In this document: one piece after another, positions 23,888 to 31,503 of the stretch
Layout: every line of letters starts with the position of its first letter
Position numbering within the stretch: the stretch's first letter is position 1
Assembly: GCA_964449375.1 (NCBI GenBank)
Contig: CAYVAS010000021.1
Span: 1-37,280 of the forward strand
Source: JAFDWI01 sp964449375
GTDB taxonomy: Bacteria; Actinomycetota; Acidimicrobiia; Acidimicrobiales; Iamiaceae
DNA: 37,280 nucleotides
Direction: 5' to 3'
The notes under the pieces: model-generated
What the model was told of the DNA's origin: nothing
The model's database searches: none
The model's input: only the letters and a program-made list of their open reading frames with translations
Position numbers and translations under genes: made by a program

Positions 23888-25849
23888 ATGGCCAACCGAC
23901 TCGCCGACGCGTCCTCGCCGTACCTCCGCCAGCACGCGGACAACCCGGTGGAGTGGTGGCCCTGGAGCGCCGAGGCCTTCGCCGAGGCGGAACGCCGTGA
24001 CTGCCCGGTGCTGATCTCGATCGGCTACGCCGCCTGTCACTGGTGCCACGTGATGGCCCACGAGTCCTTCGAGGATCCCCAGATCGCGCAGATCATGAAC
24101 GAGTCGTTCGTGAACATCAAGGTCGACCGCGAAGAACGCCCCGACATCGACGCGCTCTACATGGAGGCCACCCAGGCCATGACCGGCACGGGCGGTTGGC
24201 CCATGACCGTGGTCGCCACGCCGACGGGTGAACCGTTCTTCTGTGGCACGTACTTCCCGCCCCGAGCCCGCAACGGACAGGCCGGCTTCGGAGAGATCTG
24301 CGCCGCGTTGGCCGCCGCCTGGGAGGACTCCCGCGAACAGGTGCTCTCCCAGGCCGAGGCGGTGGTCGGACACCTGCGTGCGGCGACCTTCGCGGCCGCC
24401 GAGCAGCCCACCATCGCCGACGTCGACAATGCCGTCGCCAATCTGGTGGCGTTGCACGAACCCCGCTGGGGCGGCTTCGGCGGGGCACCCAAGTTCCCCC
24501 AGCCGATGGCCATCGACGTGCTGCTGGCGGCCTTCGTCCGCCACGCCGACGACGCCGCGCTCAAGGTCGCCGTGGACACCCTGGACGCCATGGCCGCCGG
24601 AGGGATCTACGACCACCTGGGCGGCGGATTCGCCCGCTATTCCACCGACGCGCGCTGGCTGGTCCCCCACTTCGAGAAGATGCTCAGCGACCAGGCGCTG
24701 CTGGTCACCTGCTACACCCACGCCTGGCAACTGGTGGGTCTGGAGCGGCACCGTCAGGTGATCGCCGAGACCGTGACCTACGTGCTGCGGGATCTGGCAC
24801 TTCACGGCGGCGGGTTCGCCTCGTCGGAGGACGCGGACGCCGACGGGGTCGAGGGCAGCTTCTCGGTGTGGACCCCCGCAGAGATCGAACACGTGCTCGC
24901 CGACGACCCCGAGGCGGCCCGGGCGGCACTGGAGTGGTGGTCGGTGACCGACGAGGGCAACTTCGAGGGCACCTCGATCCTGCACCGCATCGACCACCGC
25001 ACCGATCTGGTCCGGCCCGAACCCGTCGAGCGGGCCCGCGCCGCGTTGTTCGCTGCCAGGGAGACCCGCGTCCGCCCCGGCCTGGACGACAAGGTGCTCG
25101 CCGAGTGGAACGCGCTCATGATCGGCGCGTTGGCCCAGGCTGCGATCGCACTGGACGAGCCCGGTTGGCTGGCCGCCGCCGAACGGTGCGCAGAGTTCCT
25201 GGTGGGGCACCTGCACGACGGGTCCGGCTGGCACCGGTCCTGGCACCCCGAGGGCGGCCCGGGCCCCCGCGCGTTCGCCGTGGACCTGGCCACGCTGTGC
25301 GATGCGTTCACCCGGCTGTACGAAGCCACCGGTTCGGCCCGGTGGCTCGACGAGGCACGGTCCTGTGCCGAGGCACTTCTCGCCGACCATGCCGATGCCG
25401 ACGATGGCGGGTTCTTCACCACCGCGCACGACGGCGAAGCGCTGGTGGTTCGCCAGAAGGACCTCCAGGACACCCCGTCGCCGTCGGCGAACAGCGCCGC
25501 CGCTGTCGCCCTGGCCCGCCTCGGCGCGCTGGTGACCGAACCGCGCTACACCGAAGCGGCCCGTGGGGTGACCGCGCTGACCGGGCGCTTCGCCGGCCAG
25601 CACCCCACCGCCTTCGCGCACCTGCTGGCCGCGGTTCCGCTGCTGGATCAGGGCGCGGTCGAGGTGACGGTCTCGGGAACGGGACCGGTCACCGACGCGC
25701 TGGTCGGGCGCTACCGGGAAACGTGGCGTCCCGAGGCGGTGCTGCGCCACGAACCCGATGCCGAACCGGCCGCCCTGGTGTGCCGCAACCAGGTCTGTGA
25801 CCTGCCGACCACCGACACGGCTGTCCTCAGCGCGTCGCTGGGAGACTGA
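23888..25849 (+). CDS. YyaL-type protein: thioredoxin-like (DUF255) domain plus (alpha/alpha)6 barrel
   Basis: The 653 residues open with NRLADASSPYLRQHADNPVEWWPW and the thioredoxin-like active site YAACHWCHVMAHESF (Cys50-His-Trp-Cys53). FVNIKVDREERPDID, GGWPMTVVATPTGEPFFCGTYFP and PKFPQPMAIDVLL follow. A glycosidase-like six-hairpin region comes next, with GGIYDHLGGGFARYSTDARWLVPHFEKML, SSEDADADGVEGSFSVWT, DDKVLAEWNALMIGAL and PSANSAAAVALARL. Members occur in all domains of life; human spermatogenesis-associated protein 20 is one. The biochemical role is not firmly known. No signal peptide is seen. The ATG at 23888 is 7 nt after TACCCT. Confidence 0.93.
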   Translation: MANRLADASSPYLRQHADNPVEWWPWSAEAFAEAERRDCPVLISIGYAACHWCHVMAHESFEDPQIAQIMNESFVNIKVDREERPDIDALYMEATQAMTGTGGWPMTVVATPTGEPFFCGTYFPPRARNGQAGFGEICAALAAAWEDSREQVLSQAEAVVGHLRAATFAAAEQPTIADVDNAVANLVALHEPRWGGFGGAPKFPQPMAIDVLLAAFVRHADDAALKVAVDTLDAMAAGGIYDHLGGGFARYSTDARWLVPHFEKMLSDQALLVTCYTHAWQLVGLERHRQVIAETVTYVLRDLALHGGGFASSEDADADGVEGSFSVWTPAEIEHVLADDPEAARAALEWWSVTDEGNFEGTSILHRIDHRTDLVRPEPVERARAALFAARETRVRPGLDDKVLAEWNALMIGALAQAAIALDEPGWLAAAERCAEFLVGHLHDGSGWHRSWHPEGGPGPRAFAVDLATLCDAFTRLYEATGSARWLDEARSCAEALLADHADADDGGFFTTAHDGEALVVRQKDLQDTPSPSANSAAAVALARLGALVTEPRYTEAARGVTALTGRFAGQHPTAFAHLLAAVPLLDQGAVEVTVSGTGPVTDALVGRYRETWRPEAVLRHEPDAEPAALVCRNQVCDLPTTDTAVLSASLGD

Positions 25850-25876
25850 CATCGGGACTCGGCATCGGGCGGAAGG

Positions 25877-25899
25877 CTGTCGGCCCGCAGTGCCGGCAG
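25877..25899. terminator. Weak hairpin between convergent genes
   Basis: CTGTCGGC and GCCGGCAG pair around a 7-nt loop (8 bp with one G-U). It lies in the 75-bp gap between the YyaL-like gene and the convergent sigma-partner gene. No T tract on either side, so termination is doubtful. Confidence 0.3.
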
Positions 25900-25924
25900 G
25901 ATCGGCAAGAACCTGAACCAGCGA

Positions 25925-26944
25925 CTACCGAGGCCCGTCCAGGGTGACCGACACCTTCCCGCCGACCGTCACCGTGACCTGGGTACACGAAGCCTGAGCA
26001 TCCTCGACGACGTCGACGTCCACGACACCGGGTGCGGCGAGATCGACCGAGATGCTGCCGTTGTGGATCGTGGTCGCCGAGGCGATCCGGTGCACCGCAG
26101 CGGTTGCCTCACCGATGTCGAGGCACGACGCCTCGACGGCATCGTGGACCGCGACCGCGAAGGGACCGAACGGATGGTCACCCTGGGGTCCGGCGCCCAG
26201 GATCGTCACCGTACGCGCCGAGCCGTCGACTCCGGCCGCCGCGCAACTCCGCTGTCCGTCTGCGATCCGCCCCGGACGGCCCTGTTCGACCGTCCAGTTC
26301 TCCAAGCCGAGTTCGTCGAGCGTCTTCTCGGCCATCTGACGTGCGGACGAGAAGTCGAGGCATGCCGCTTCCAGGCCGGTTGCCACATCCTCCAGGCGTC
26401 GTTGCAGCGCCGCGACCTCGGTGTGCTGATACGTCCCCGGGTCGAGCGCCCGATACATCTCGGGTACGGGCGTCCCTTCGGCAAGGACGACCACGACGCC
26501 GTCACCGTTGTCGTAGGCCACCATGTCCGGCGGCGGCGCCGTGGTCAGTTTGCGCCAGGCAGTGGTGCAGTCGACGACCGGGTTACCGCTCGCCACGCCG
26601 ATGATCGCGTGGCCGTCGGGGTCGACCTCGCCGGAGTGCGGGTCGGCAGGACTCGGGCAACTCAGATTCGTGGTCTCGGCGCTGTTGCGGTTGCCGAGGA
26701 CCGCCCAGGCAGTACCGGTCGCGGCGGCCAACACGACGGCGATCGCCGCGATCGGTACGATGCGTCGCCGCTTCCGCCTCCGGCGGGCCGGGCGACCGTC
26801 GATGGCGATCAGGTCGTCGTTCGTCAAGGGTTCGGCCGTCTCGATGGTGGTCATGAGGGTGCTCCTGACTCGTGCGAGCACGCGGTCGTCAGGTGTCGTC
26901 GGTGGCGCGAGCGCTCCGACCAGATCCAACGGATCGTCGTTCAT
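25925..26944 (-). CDS. Single-pass membrane protein paired with an ECF sigma factor (putative anti-sigma or regulator)
   Basis: The 339-residue protein has a cytoplasmic N-terminus of about 60 residues with DPLDLVGALAPPTTPDDRVLARVRSTLMTTI. A strongly basic patch RRRRKRRR and one transmembrane helix (about 62-84) follow, then a long outer region with six cysteines spread over about 230 residues. The N-terminal pattern resembles the actinobacterial CU044_5270-type proteins that follow ECF sigma genes; these are often treated as anti-sigma candidates, although no zinc-binding HxxxCxxC motif is present. The ATG directly follows the sigma-gene stop with no gap. The paired cysteines suggest an oxidised outer sensor domain. 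Function is inferred from context only. Confidence 0.7.
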   Translation of the reverse strand: MNDDPLDLVGALAPPTTPDDRVLARVRSTLMTTIETAEPLTNDDLIAIDGRPARRRRKRRRIVPIAAIAVVLAAATGTAWAVLGNRNSAETTNLSCPSPADPHSGEVDPDGHAIIGVASGNPVVDCTTAWRKLTTAPPPDMVAYDNGDGVVVVLAEGTPVPEMYRALDPGTYQHTEVAALQRRLEDVATGLEAACLDFSSARQMAEKTLDELGLENWTVEQGRPGRIADGQRSCAAAGVDGSARTVTILGAGPQGDHPFGPFAVAVHDAVEASCLDIGEATAAVHRIASATTIHNGSISVDLAAPGVVDVDVVEDAQASCTQVTVTVGGKVSVTLDGPR

Positions 26945-27544
26945 TCAGACACCTTCCGGTGCTCGTTCGGATGGGACACCGACTGCTTCCCCGCTGCCAT
27001 CCCGAAGTTCACGCATCTGCCTCCGGACCCGGTTGAGCCGCGACCGGACCGTGCCCACGGGCAGGTCCAGCGCCTCGGCAATGTCGTCATAGCTCAAGCG
27101 TTCCCACACGTACAGCAGGACGACCTCACGGTCGGCGACCGGCAGACCGTCGATACGGCGGCTGACCTCGCCCAGGAGCCGGACGTTCGTGTCGTGGTCG
27201 ACGAATGCGTCGTCGAAGGGCGCGTCGGTCCGGCCGTCGTCGACGACCCGGAGGCGCTCGACCGCGGTGCGAAGTCGAGCCCGGCCCCGGTGCTGTTTCA
27301 TGATCAGGTTCGCGGCGATCCCGTACAGCCACGGCAGCGCAGACACGCGGGCCGGATCAAACCTTTCGCGTGTCTCGAAGGCGATGCGGAAGCACTCGGC
27401 AAGCACGTCCTCGGCGTCGGCCCTCCCGAGCCGCCGGATGCCGTATCCCAACAACGTCGCCGCGTGGCGATCGAAGATCTCTGCGAATTCGTCCGGGTCG
27501 GCAAGCGATCGGACGATCACGTCGGCGTCGCTGGGCGGCTCCAC
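26945..27544 (-). CDS. ECF-type RNA polymerase sigma factor
   Basis: The 199 residues carry region 2 (about 17-85: FAEIFDRHAATLLGYGIRRLG, DAEDVLAECFRIAFE, PWLYGIAANLI) and region 4 (about 128-178: GLPVADREVVLLYVWERLSYDDIAEALDLPVGTVRSRLNRVRRQM). No region 1.1 or 3 is present, so this is an extracytoplasmic-function sigma factor. The GTG at 27544 was chosen: AAAGGAG (27556-27550) lies 5 nt upstream, and the longer frame to 27625 lacks homology. It is co-transcribed with the membrane protein that follows immediately. Its regulon and signal are unknown. The upstream 60 bp contains GGAAG-like elements that could be autoregulated, but I cannot identify the promoter. Confidence 0.93.
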   Translation of the reverse strand: MEPPSDADVIVRSLADPDEFAEIFDRHAATLLGYGIRRLGRADAEDVLAECFRIAFETRERFDPARVSALPWLYGIAANLIMKQHRGRARLRTAVERLRVVDDGRTDAPFDDAFVDHDTNVRLLGEVSRRIDGLPVADREVVLLYVWERLSYDDIAEALDLPVGTVRSRLNRVRRQMRELRDGSGEAVGVPSERAPEGV

Positions 27545-27800
27545 GCCTTCTCCTTTCCCGATCGGACCGACCGGTTCACGAGAACTTCCGAAAATGCAAT
27601 CGCCGTGACCGATGGTGGGGCGCACACGCCGTCTCCGGGAGGCTCGATCGAATCACGTCGCGCTGACGATGGGATCGACCTCTTCGGCATCGTCGCTGCA
27701 ACATTGGTCGACGGGGAGCCCCTGGGCCCCTCGAGCCGACGGTCGAGTCGTCACCCCAAGAAAGCCGAGGCGCGCCCGCGGGCGCGTCGACGGTCGACTC
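27545..27800. other. 256-bp intergenic region without a gene
   Basis: This is the longest gene-free stretch. It holds the sigma-gene ribosome site (27550-27556) and presumably its promoter. Near the far end are a 16-bp palindrome CGCGCCCGCGGGCGCG (27771-27786) and two direct copies of CGACGGTCGA-TC about 51 bp apart (around 27737-27749 and 27788-27800). No open frame here has coding character. The palindrome could weakly terminate the nitroreductase transcript, but no T tract follows. Confidence 0.5.
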
Positions 27801-28424
27801 TCACCAACCACCACGGTGGATGACATCACCTCGCCGAGGGCGGCTGGCCGACCGCCCGGGCGGCTCGGCCTCACCCGCACGGTGCCCGATGGCGATCGTT
27901 CCGACCGCCCGTCTGCCCGCGGGCACCCCGTGAGCGGCCAGTACCGCCTCTTCGTGGTCGAACAGGCCGAAGAAGCAAGCGCTCATGCCGGCATCTTCGA
28001 CCGCGAGCAGCAAGGTCTGGATCGCCATGCCCGCGTCGACCCACCAGTAGGGCACCGGCCAGGCGTCGGAAGCGGATCCCAGACCGGTGTGGGCCTTGTC
28101 GGTCTCGGCGTACCGGCGCAGGTACGCCTCCGGGTCGGCGATCGCCACCACGAGCACCGGCGCGGCGAGCAGCCCCTGGTGGGAGAATCCGGAACGACGC
28201 TCGGCCAGGGTGATCGACCAGTAGCGTTCCGTCGCCGCCGGGGTGTCCAGCACCAGCCAGTCCAGGCCCTGGGCGTTGCCTGCCGAGGGGACCCGGCGGG
28301 CCAGGTCCAGGACGCCGTCCAGCCAGGCCGGGTCGACCGCCCGGGGGCCGAAGACCCGACGCATGCGCCGCGCCCACACGATCCGGGCGAAGTGCCCGTC
28401 GGTGGTGGATGCCGGCGGCGTCAC
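27801..28424 (-). CDS. Nitroreductase-family flavoprotein
   Basis: The 207 residues resemble FMN-dependent nitroreductase-fold proteins. RRMRRVFGPRAVDPAWLDGVLDLARRVPSAGNAQGLDWLV is the usual N-terminal pattern (R-x-RxF, then P-S-AGN-Q at the FMN site). WWVDAGMAIQTLLLAVEDAGMSACFFGLF matches the C-terminal half of the FMN pocket, and VGTIAIGHRA follows. The GTG at 28424 is 9 nt after the stop of the upstream hypothetical gene, so the two are probably one operon. The substrate is unknown; some relatives reduce nitro compounds, others act on F420, enones or cobinamide ligands. Confidence 0.82.
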   Translation of the reverse strand: MTPPASTTDGHFARIVWARRMRRVFGPRAVDPAWLDGVLDLARRVPSAGNAQGLDWLVLDTPAATERYWSITLAERRSGFSHQGLLAAPVLVVAIADPEAYLRRYAETDKAHTGLGSASDAWPVPYWWVDAGMAIQTLLLAVEDAGMSACFFGLFDHEEAVLAAHGVPAGRRAVGTIAIGHRAGEAEPPGRSASRPRRGDVIHRGGW

Positions 28425-28433
28425 GCCTCGGCG

Positions 28434-29105
28434 TCAGTCGCCGAGCTTCTCCAGGTCGTCGGCGAGGGCCCAACCGAACGCGACCAGCAGATCACCGTCG
28501 GCGGGGTCGACCCCGTCGAAGAGCTCGACCACGCCGGGGTCGAGGGAGTCGGCGTCGGCGACCTCGTGGGAGAGCATGACCGGGGGCACGTCGTCGGTCC
28601 GGGCGACGAAGGCCCGTTCGTCGTACCCCTTCATGGGCAGACCGAAACGCTTGAGCAGCCGTTTGCCCCAGGCCCGCTCCTCGCCGTTGGCCTTGTAGTC
28701 CGGGCGGGGGACGATGTCGACCAGCGACTTGAACGCCTCGAAGCCGTCCGGGGTGCCCAGACGGGCGCCCACCAGGACGTCCTCGTCGGGGAAGGCCATG
28801 ACGGCCCGGCGGAGCTGTTCGGTCATGATGGCCCGAAGCACGGTGCTGCGGCGGGCGTTGCGCGCCACCGAGGACAACCCGAAGATCACCGCCGGGGTGC
28901 CACCGATCCGCTCCAGAGTGGTGAATGCGAACCCACGGAGCTTGCCGTTGTCGCGCACCTGGGTGATCAGCACCCATTCCTCGGCCTGTTTGGACAGCAG
29001 CCCCACTTCATAGGAGTGCGGGGTGCAGGCGCAGAGATCCGCCATCTCAGCCAGTTCCGAATCGCTCAGTGCGGTGCAGTCCTTGCTTTCGGTCTCGGTC
29101 GCCAT
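28434..29105 (-). CDS. Uncharacterised conserved-looking protein (223 aa)
   Basis: I do not recognise the family. It begins MATETESKDCTALSDSELAEMADLCACTPHSYEVG. A central alpha/beta segment follows, GFAFTTLERIGGTPAVIFGLSSVARNARRSTVLRAIMTEQLRRAV. Then come VLVGARLGTPDGFEAFKSLVDIVPRPDYKANGEERAWGKRLLKRFG and an acidic C-terminus (SLDPGVVELFDGVDPADGDL). The order of strands and helix with a downstream two-cysteine N-terminus loosely recalls a GNAT acetyltransferase, but no acetyl-CoA loop is evident. The composition is cytoplasmic with no membrane segment. The ATG at 29105 is preferred: the frame runs on through the aldehyde dehydrogenase as a shadow. It lies 9 nt upstream of the nitroreductase gene. 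Confidence 0.75.
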   Translation of the reverse strand: MATETESKDCTALSDSELAEMADLCACTPHSYEVGLLSKQAEEWVLITQVRDNGKLRGFAFTTLERIGGTPAVIFGLSSVARNARRSTVLRAIMTEQLRRAVMAFPDEDVLVGARLGTPDGFEAFKSLVDIVPRPDYKANGEERAWGKRLLKRFGLPMKGYDERAFVARTDDVPPVMLSHEVADADSLDPGVVELFDGVDPADGDLLVAFGWALADDLEKLGD

Positions 29106-29127
29106 GGTCTCGTCACAACTCCCCACG

Positions 29128-29133
29128 TATGCT
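29128..29133 (+). promoter_or_regulatory. Possible -10 box for the aldehyde dehydrogenase gene
   Basis: TATGCT lies about 75 nt before the ATG at 29208, giving a leader of about 68 nt. No clear -35. The 102-bp divergent spacer also holds a run of T (29168-29173). Confidence 0.3.
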
Positions 29134-29202
29134 CGATTCGTCCCTTCCAGTCCAGTCTTTCCGCCAATTTTTTGCAACTCGGCCCGCCACCGTCGAATCG
29201 AG
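29132..29202. repeat. Long-range 9-bp inverted repeat before the aldehyde dehydrogenase gene
   Basis: CTCGATTCG (29132-29140) and CGAATCGAG (29194-29202) are perfect reverse complements separated by 53 nt; the right arm ends 5 nt before the ATG at 29208. They could be operator halves or an RNA stem, or chance. Confidence 0.3.
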
Positions 29203-29207
29203 ACGCC

Positions 29208-30794
29208 ATGACCACCGCACTGCAGCAGGCCCCCACGACCGTCGCTCCGGCGTCGCTCACCCCGGGGCTGATGACCCGGCTGGCATCGCTGGTCGCCGCA
29301 GCCGACGACGCCACCCGGGTGAACACCACCGCGCCCTACACCGGGGACGTGCTCGCCACCCTGCCGGTGTCGACCACCGACGAGGTGGCCGCGGCGTTCG
29401 ACCGTGCCCGGGTCGCCCAGGAGCGCTGGGCCGCCACGCCGGTGGCCGAACGGTGCCGCATCATGCTGCGGCTGCACGACCTGGTGTTGGACCGTCAGCA
29501 CGAGATCCTCGACCTGATGCAGGCCGAGAACGGCAAGACCCGCCGCGACGCCTTCCTGGAGGTGTCCGACATCGCGATCACCGCGCGCTACTACGCCCGC
29601 ACCGCCCCGGGGCTGCTCGCCGACCGACGCCGGCGCGGGGCGATCCCGGGGTTGACCCGCACCACCGAGGTCCGCCACCCCAAGGGCGTCGTCGCGATCA
29701 TCTCGCCCTGGAACTACCCGCTGTCGATGGCCGCCAGCGACGCGATTCCCGCCCTGCTCGCCGGCAACGCGGTGGTGCAGAAACCCGACACCCAGACCGC
29801 GCTGAGTGCGCTGTGGGCGCTGGAGATCGCCCGCGAAGCCGGGTTGCCCGCGGATGTGTGGCAGATGGTCGTGGGCCGGGGACGCGACATCGGCGGCACG
29901 ATCGTGGACAACGCCGACTACGTGATGTTCACCGGCTCCACCGCGAGTGGCCGCACCATCGCCCGGGACGCGGGTGAGCGTCTGATCGGGGCGTCGCTGG
30001 AACTGGGCGGCAAGAACCCGATGATCGTGCTCGACGACGCGCCGGTGACCCGCGCGGCCAAGGGTGCGATCGCCGCGTGCTTCCCCTCGGCCGGGCAGTT
30101 GTGTGTGTCGATGGAACGGCTCTACGTGACCGAGGGCGTCGCGGAGGCCTTCATCGACGAGTTCGTGGCCCGCACCGCCCGGCTTCGTCTGGGGGCGGCC
30201 TACGACTTTTCCGCCGATGTGGGGTCCCTCACCACCCCCTCGCAACTGACCACGGTGACCGAGCACGTGAACGACGCCGTCGACAAGGGCGCGACCGTGC
30301 TGGCCGGGGGCCGGGCCCGGCCCGATGTGGGTCCGCTGTTCTACGAGCCGACGATCCTCACCGACGTGACCCCGGACATGACGCTGTACGCGGAGGAGAC
30401 CTTCGGTCCGGTCGTGTCGATCTACCGGGTCTCGGGAGTGGACGAGGCGGTGCGCCGGGCCAACGACAGTGTCTACGGGCTGAACGCCAGCGTGTGGACC
30501 CGCAACACCGGGATGGGTCGGGCCGTGGCGCGCCGGGTGAAGGCGGGCACGGTGAACGTGAACGAGGCCTTCGCCGCCGCGTGGGGCAGCATCGACGCAC
30601 CCATGGGTGGGATGGGCGATTCGGGGCTGGGGCGACGGCACGCCGCGGAGGGTCTGCTCAAGTACACCGAACCCCAGACCGTCGCGGTGCAGTACCTGCA
30701 GGGATTCGAGCCGCCCGAGTGGCTGCCCCATGAGACGTTCGCGGCCGGGCTGACCACCATGTTGAAGGTGATGAAGCGCCTCGGTCTGAAGTGA
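29208..30794 (+). CDS. gabD2: Succinate-semialdehyde dehydrogenase, GabD2 type
   Basis: NAD(P)-dependent oxidation of succinic semialdehyde to succinate, or of a related aldehyde. The 528 residues parallel mycobacterial GabD2 along the whole length. Shared patterns are PKGVVAIISPWNYPLSMA, LLAGNAVVQKPDTQTALSAL, DYVMFTGSTASGR, LELGGKNPMIV (general base Glu265), FPSAGQLCVSMERLYV (nucleophile Cys299), LGAAYDFSADVGSL, ETFGPVVSIY and APMGGMGDSGLGRRHAAEGLLKYTE. The ATG at 29208 gives an N-terminal extension of about 25 residues before the homology. An earlier frame (from 27612) crosses two minus-strand genes and is not real. The exact substrate is inferred. Confidence 0.92.
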   Translation: MTTALQQAPTTVAPASLTPGLMTRLASLVAAADDATRVNTTAPYTGDVLATLPVSTTDEVAAAFDRARVAQERWAATPVAERCRIMLRLHDLVLDRQHEILDLMQAENGKTRRDAFLEVSDIAITARYYARTAPGLLADRRRRGAIPGLTRTTEVRHPKGVVAIISPWNYPLSMAASDAIPALLAGNAVVQKPDTQTALSALWALEIAREAGLPADVWQMVVGRGRDIGGTIVDNADYVMFTGSTASGRTIARDAGERLIGASLELGGKNPMIVLDDAPVTRAAKGAIAACFPSAGQLCVSMERLYVTEGVAEAFIDEFVARTARLRLGAAYDFSADVGSLTTPSQLTTVTEHVNDAVDKGATVLAGGRARPDVGPLFYEPTILTDVTPDMTLYAEETFGPVVSIYRVSGVDEAVRRANDSVYGLNASVWTRNTGMGRAVARRVKAGTVNVNEAFAAAWGSIDAPMGGMGDSGLGRRHAAEGLLKYTEPQTVAVQYLQGFEPPEWLPHETFAAGLTTMLKVMKRLGLK

Positions 30795-30813
30795 CCGTCA
30801 ACCTGGGGGTTCC

Positions 30814-31503
30814 TCAGCGGTCGGAACCGACCGGCCGCCGGAGCCACCGCAACGCCTCGGTGTCGCCCGAGAGCTCGAGGCGGCGATCCAGAACGGGGTT
30901 GTCCCGGCTCTGGCTGAGGTGACAGTCGATGGCCCGGCGTTGTCGGCGCCGATCGACCGGCAGCACGAGGTCGATCTCTGGATGGGGCCGTCCGACGAAT
31001 CCCGCGCCGAATTCCTCCGCAAGCGCATCGGCCACCCGGTCCGGCAACGCCCAGGCGAGAACGGCCAGATGGGGTGTCGCCTCGAGCGCGGCCCGGGTGG
31101 CGTGGATGTGGTCGGGGTGACCGGTGATCCCGCCCTCGTCGAACACCACCAGCAGGTCTGCAGCCACCCAGGTCGCCATCTCGGTGACCTCGGCGGCGAG
31201 CTGCTCGATGGACACCTCCGCGAGCCGGCCGTCCGGATGCCCATTCATCCGCAGCCCGCTCATCCCCAGCGTCTCGGCGGCGCACCGGAGCTCGTCGGCC
31301 CGGCGGGGTGCGAGTGGCGGGCCCTCGGCGCCCAGCGTCGAAGCGGCGCCGTCGGTGAAGCACAGCAGCGACACCTGAGCCCCGGTCGCGACGAATGCGT
31401 CGAGTACGGCGCCCAGACCGAAGCTCTCGTCGTCGGGATGGGCACACACCGCGAGCACCGACCGGGCGGGAATTGCCGCGCCGTCCCACCCCGGTCGGGT
31501 CAT
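30814..31503 (-). CDS. PIG-L/LmbE-family zinc deacetylase-like protein
   Basis: The family removes acetyl groups from GlcNAc-type substrates, including mycothiol intermediates (MshB) and mycothiol conjugates (Mca). The 229 residues show the zinc motif AHPDDE at 21-26, VSLLCFTDG, RADELRCAAETLG, and the second histidine motif GHPDHIH near 128-134 (zinc ligand His132). It is shorter than MshB and Mca (about 290-300), so mycothiol chemistry is not implied. The ATG at 31503 overlaps the stop of the DUF302 gene (ATGA), so expression should follow that gene. The 3' end is 19 bp from the convergent aldehyde dehydrogenase gene. Confidence 0.9.
   Translation of the reverse strand: MTRPGWDGAAIPARSVLAVCAHPDDESFGLGAVLDAFVATGAQVSLLCFTDGAASTLGAEGPPLAPRRADELRCAAETLGMSGLRMNGHPDGRLAEVSIEQLAAEVTEMATWVAADLLVVFDEGGITGHPDHIHATRAALEATPHLAVLAWALPDRVADALAEEFGAGFVGRPHPEIDLVLPVDRRRQRRAIDCHLSQSRDNPVLDRRLELSGDTEALRWLRRPVGSDR

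Noticed and set aside
27612..29207. Extension of the aldehyde dehydrogenase frame upstream to 27612
   Set aside because: It crosses the nitroreductase and hypothetical genes on the other strand and has no ALDH homology before 29208.
30818..30833. CGGTCGG-AA-CCGACCG palindrome at the end of the PIG-L gene
   Set aside because: It lies within coding sequence, has a 2-nt loop and no T tract; typical of GC-rich codons.
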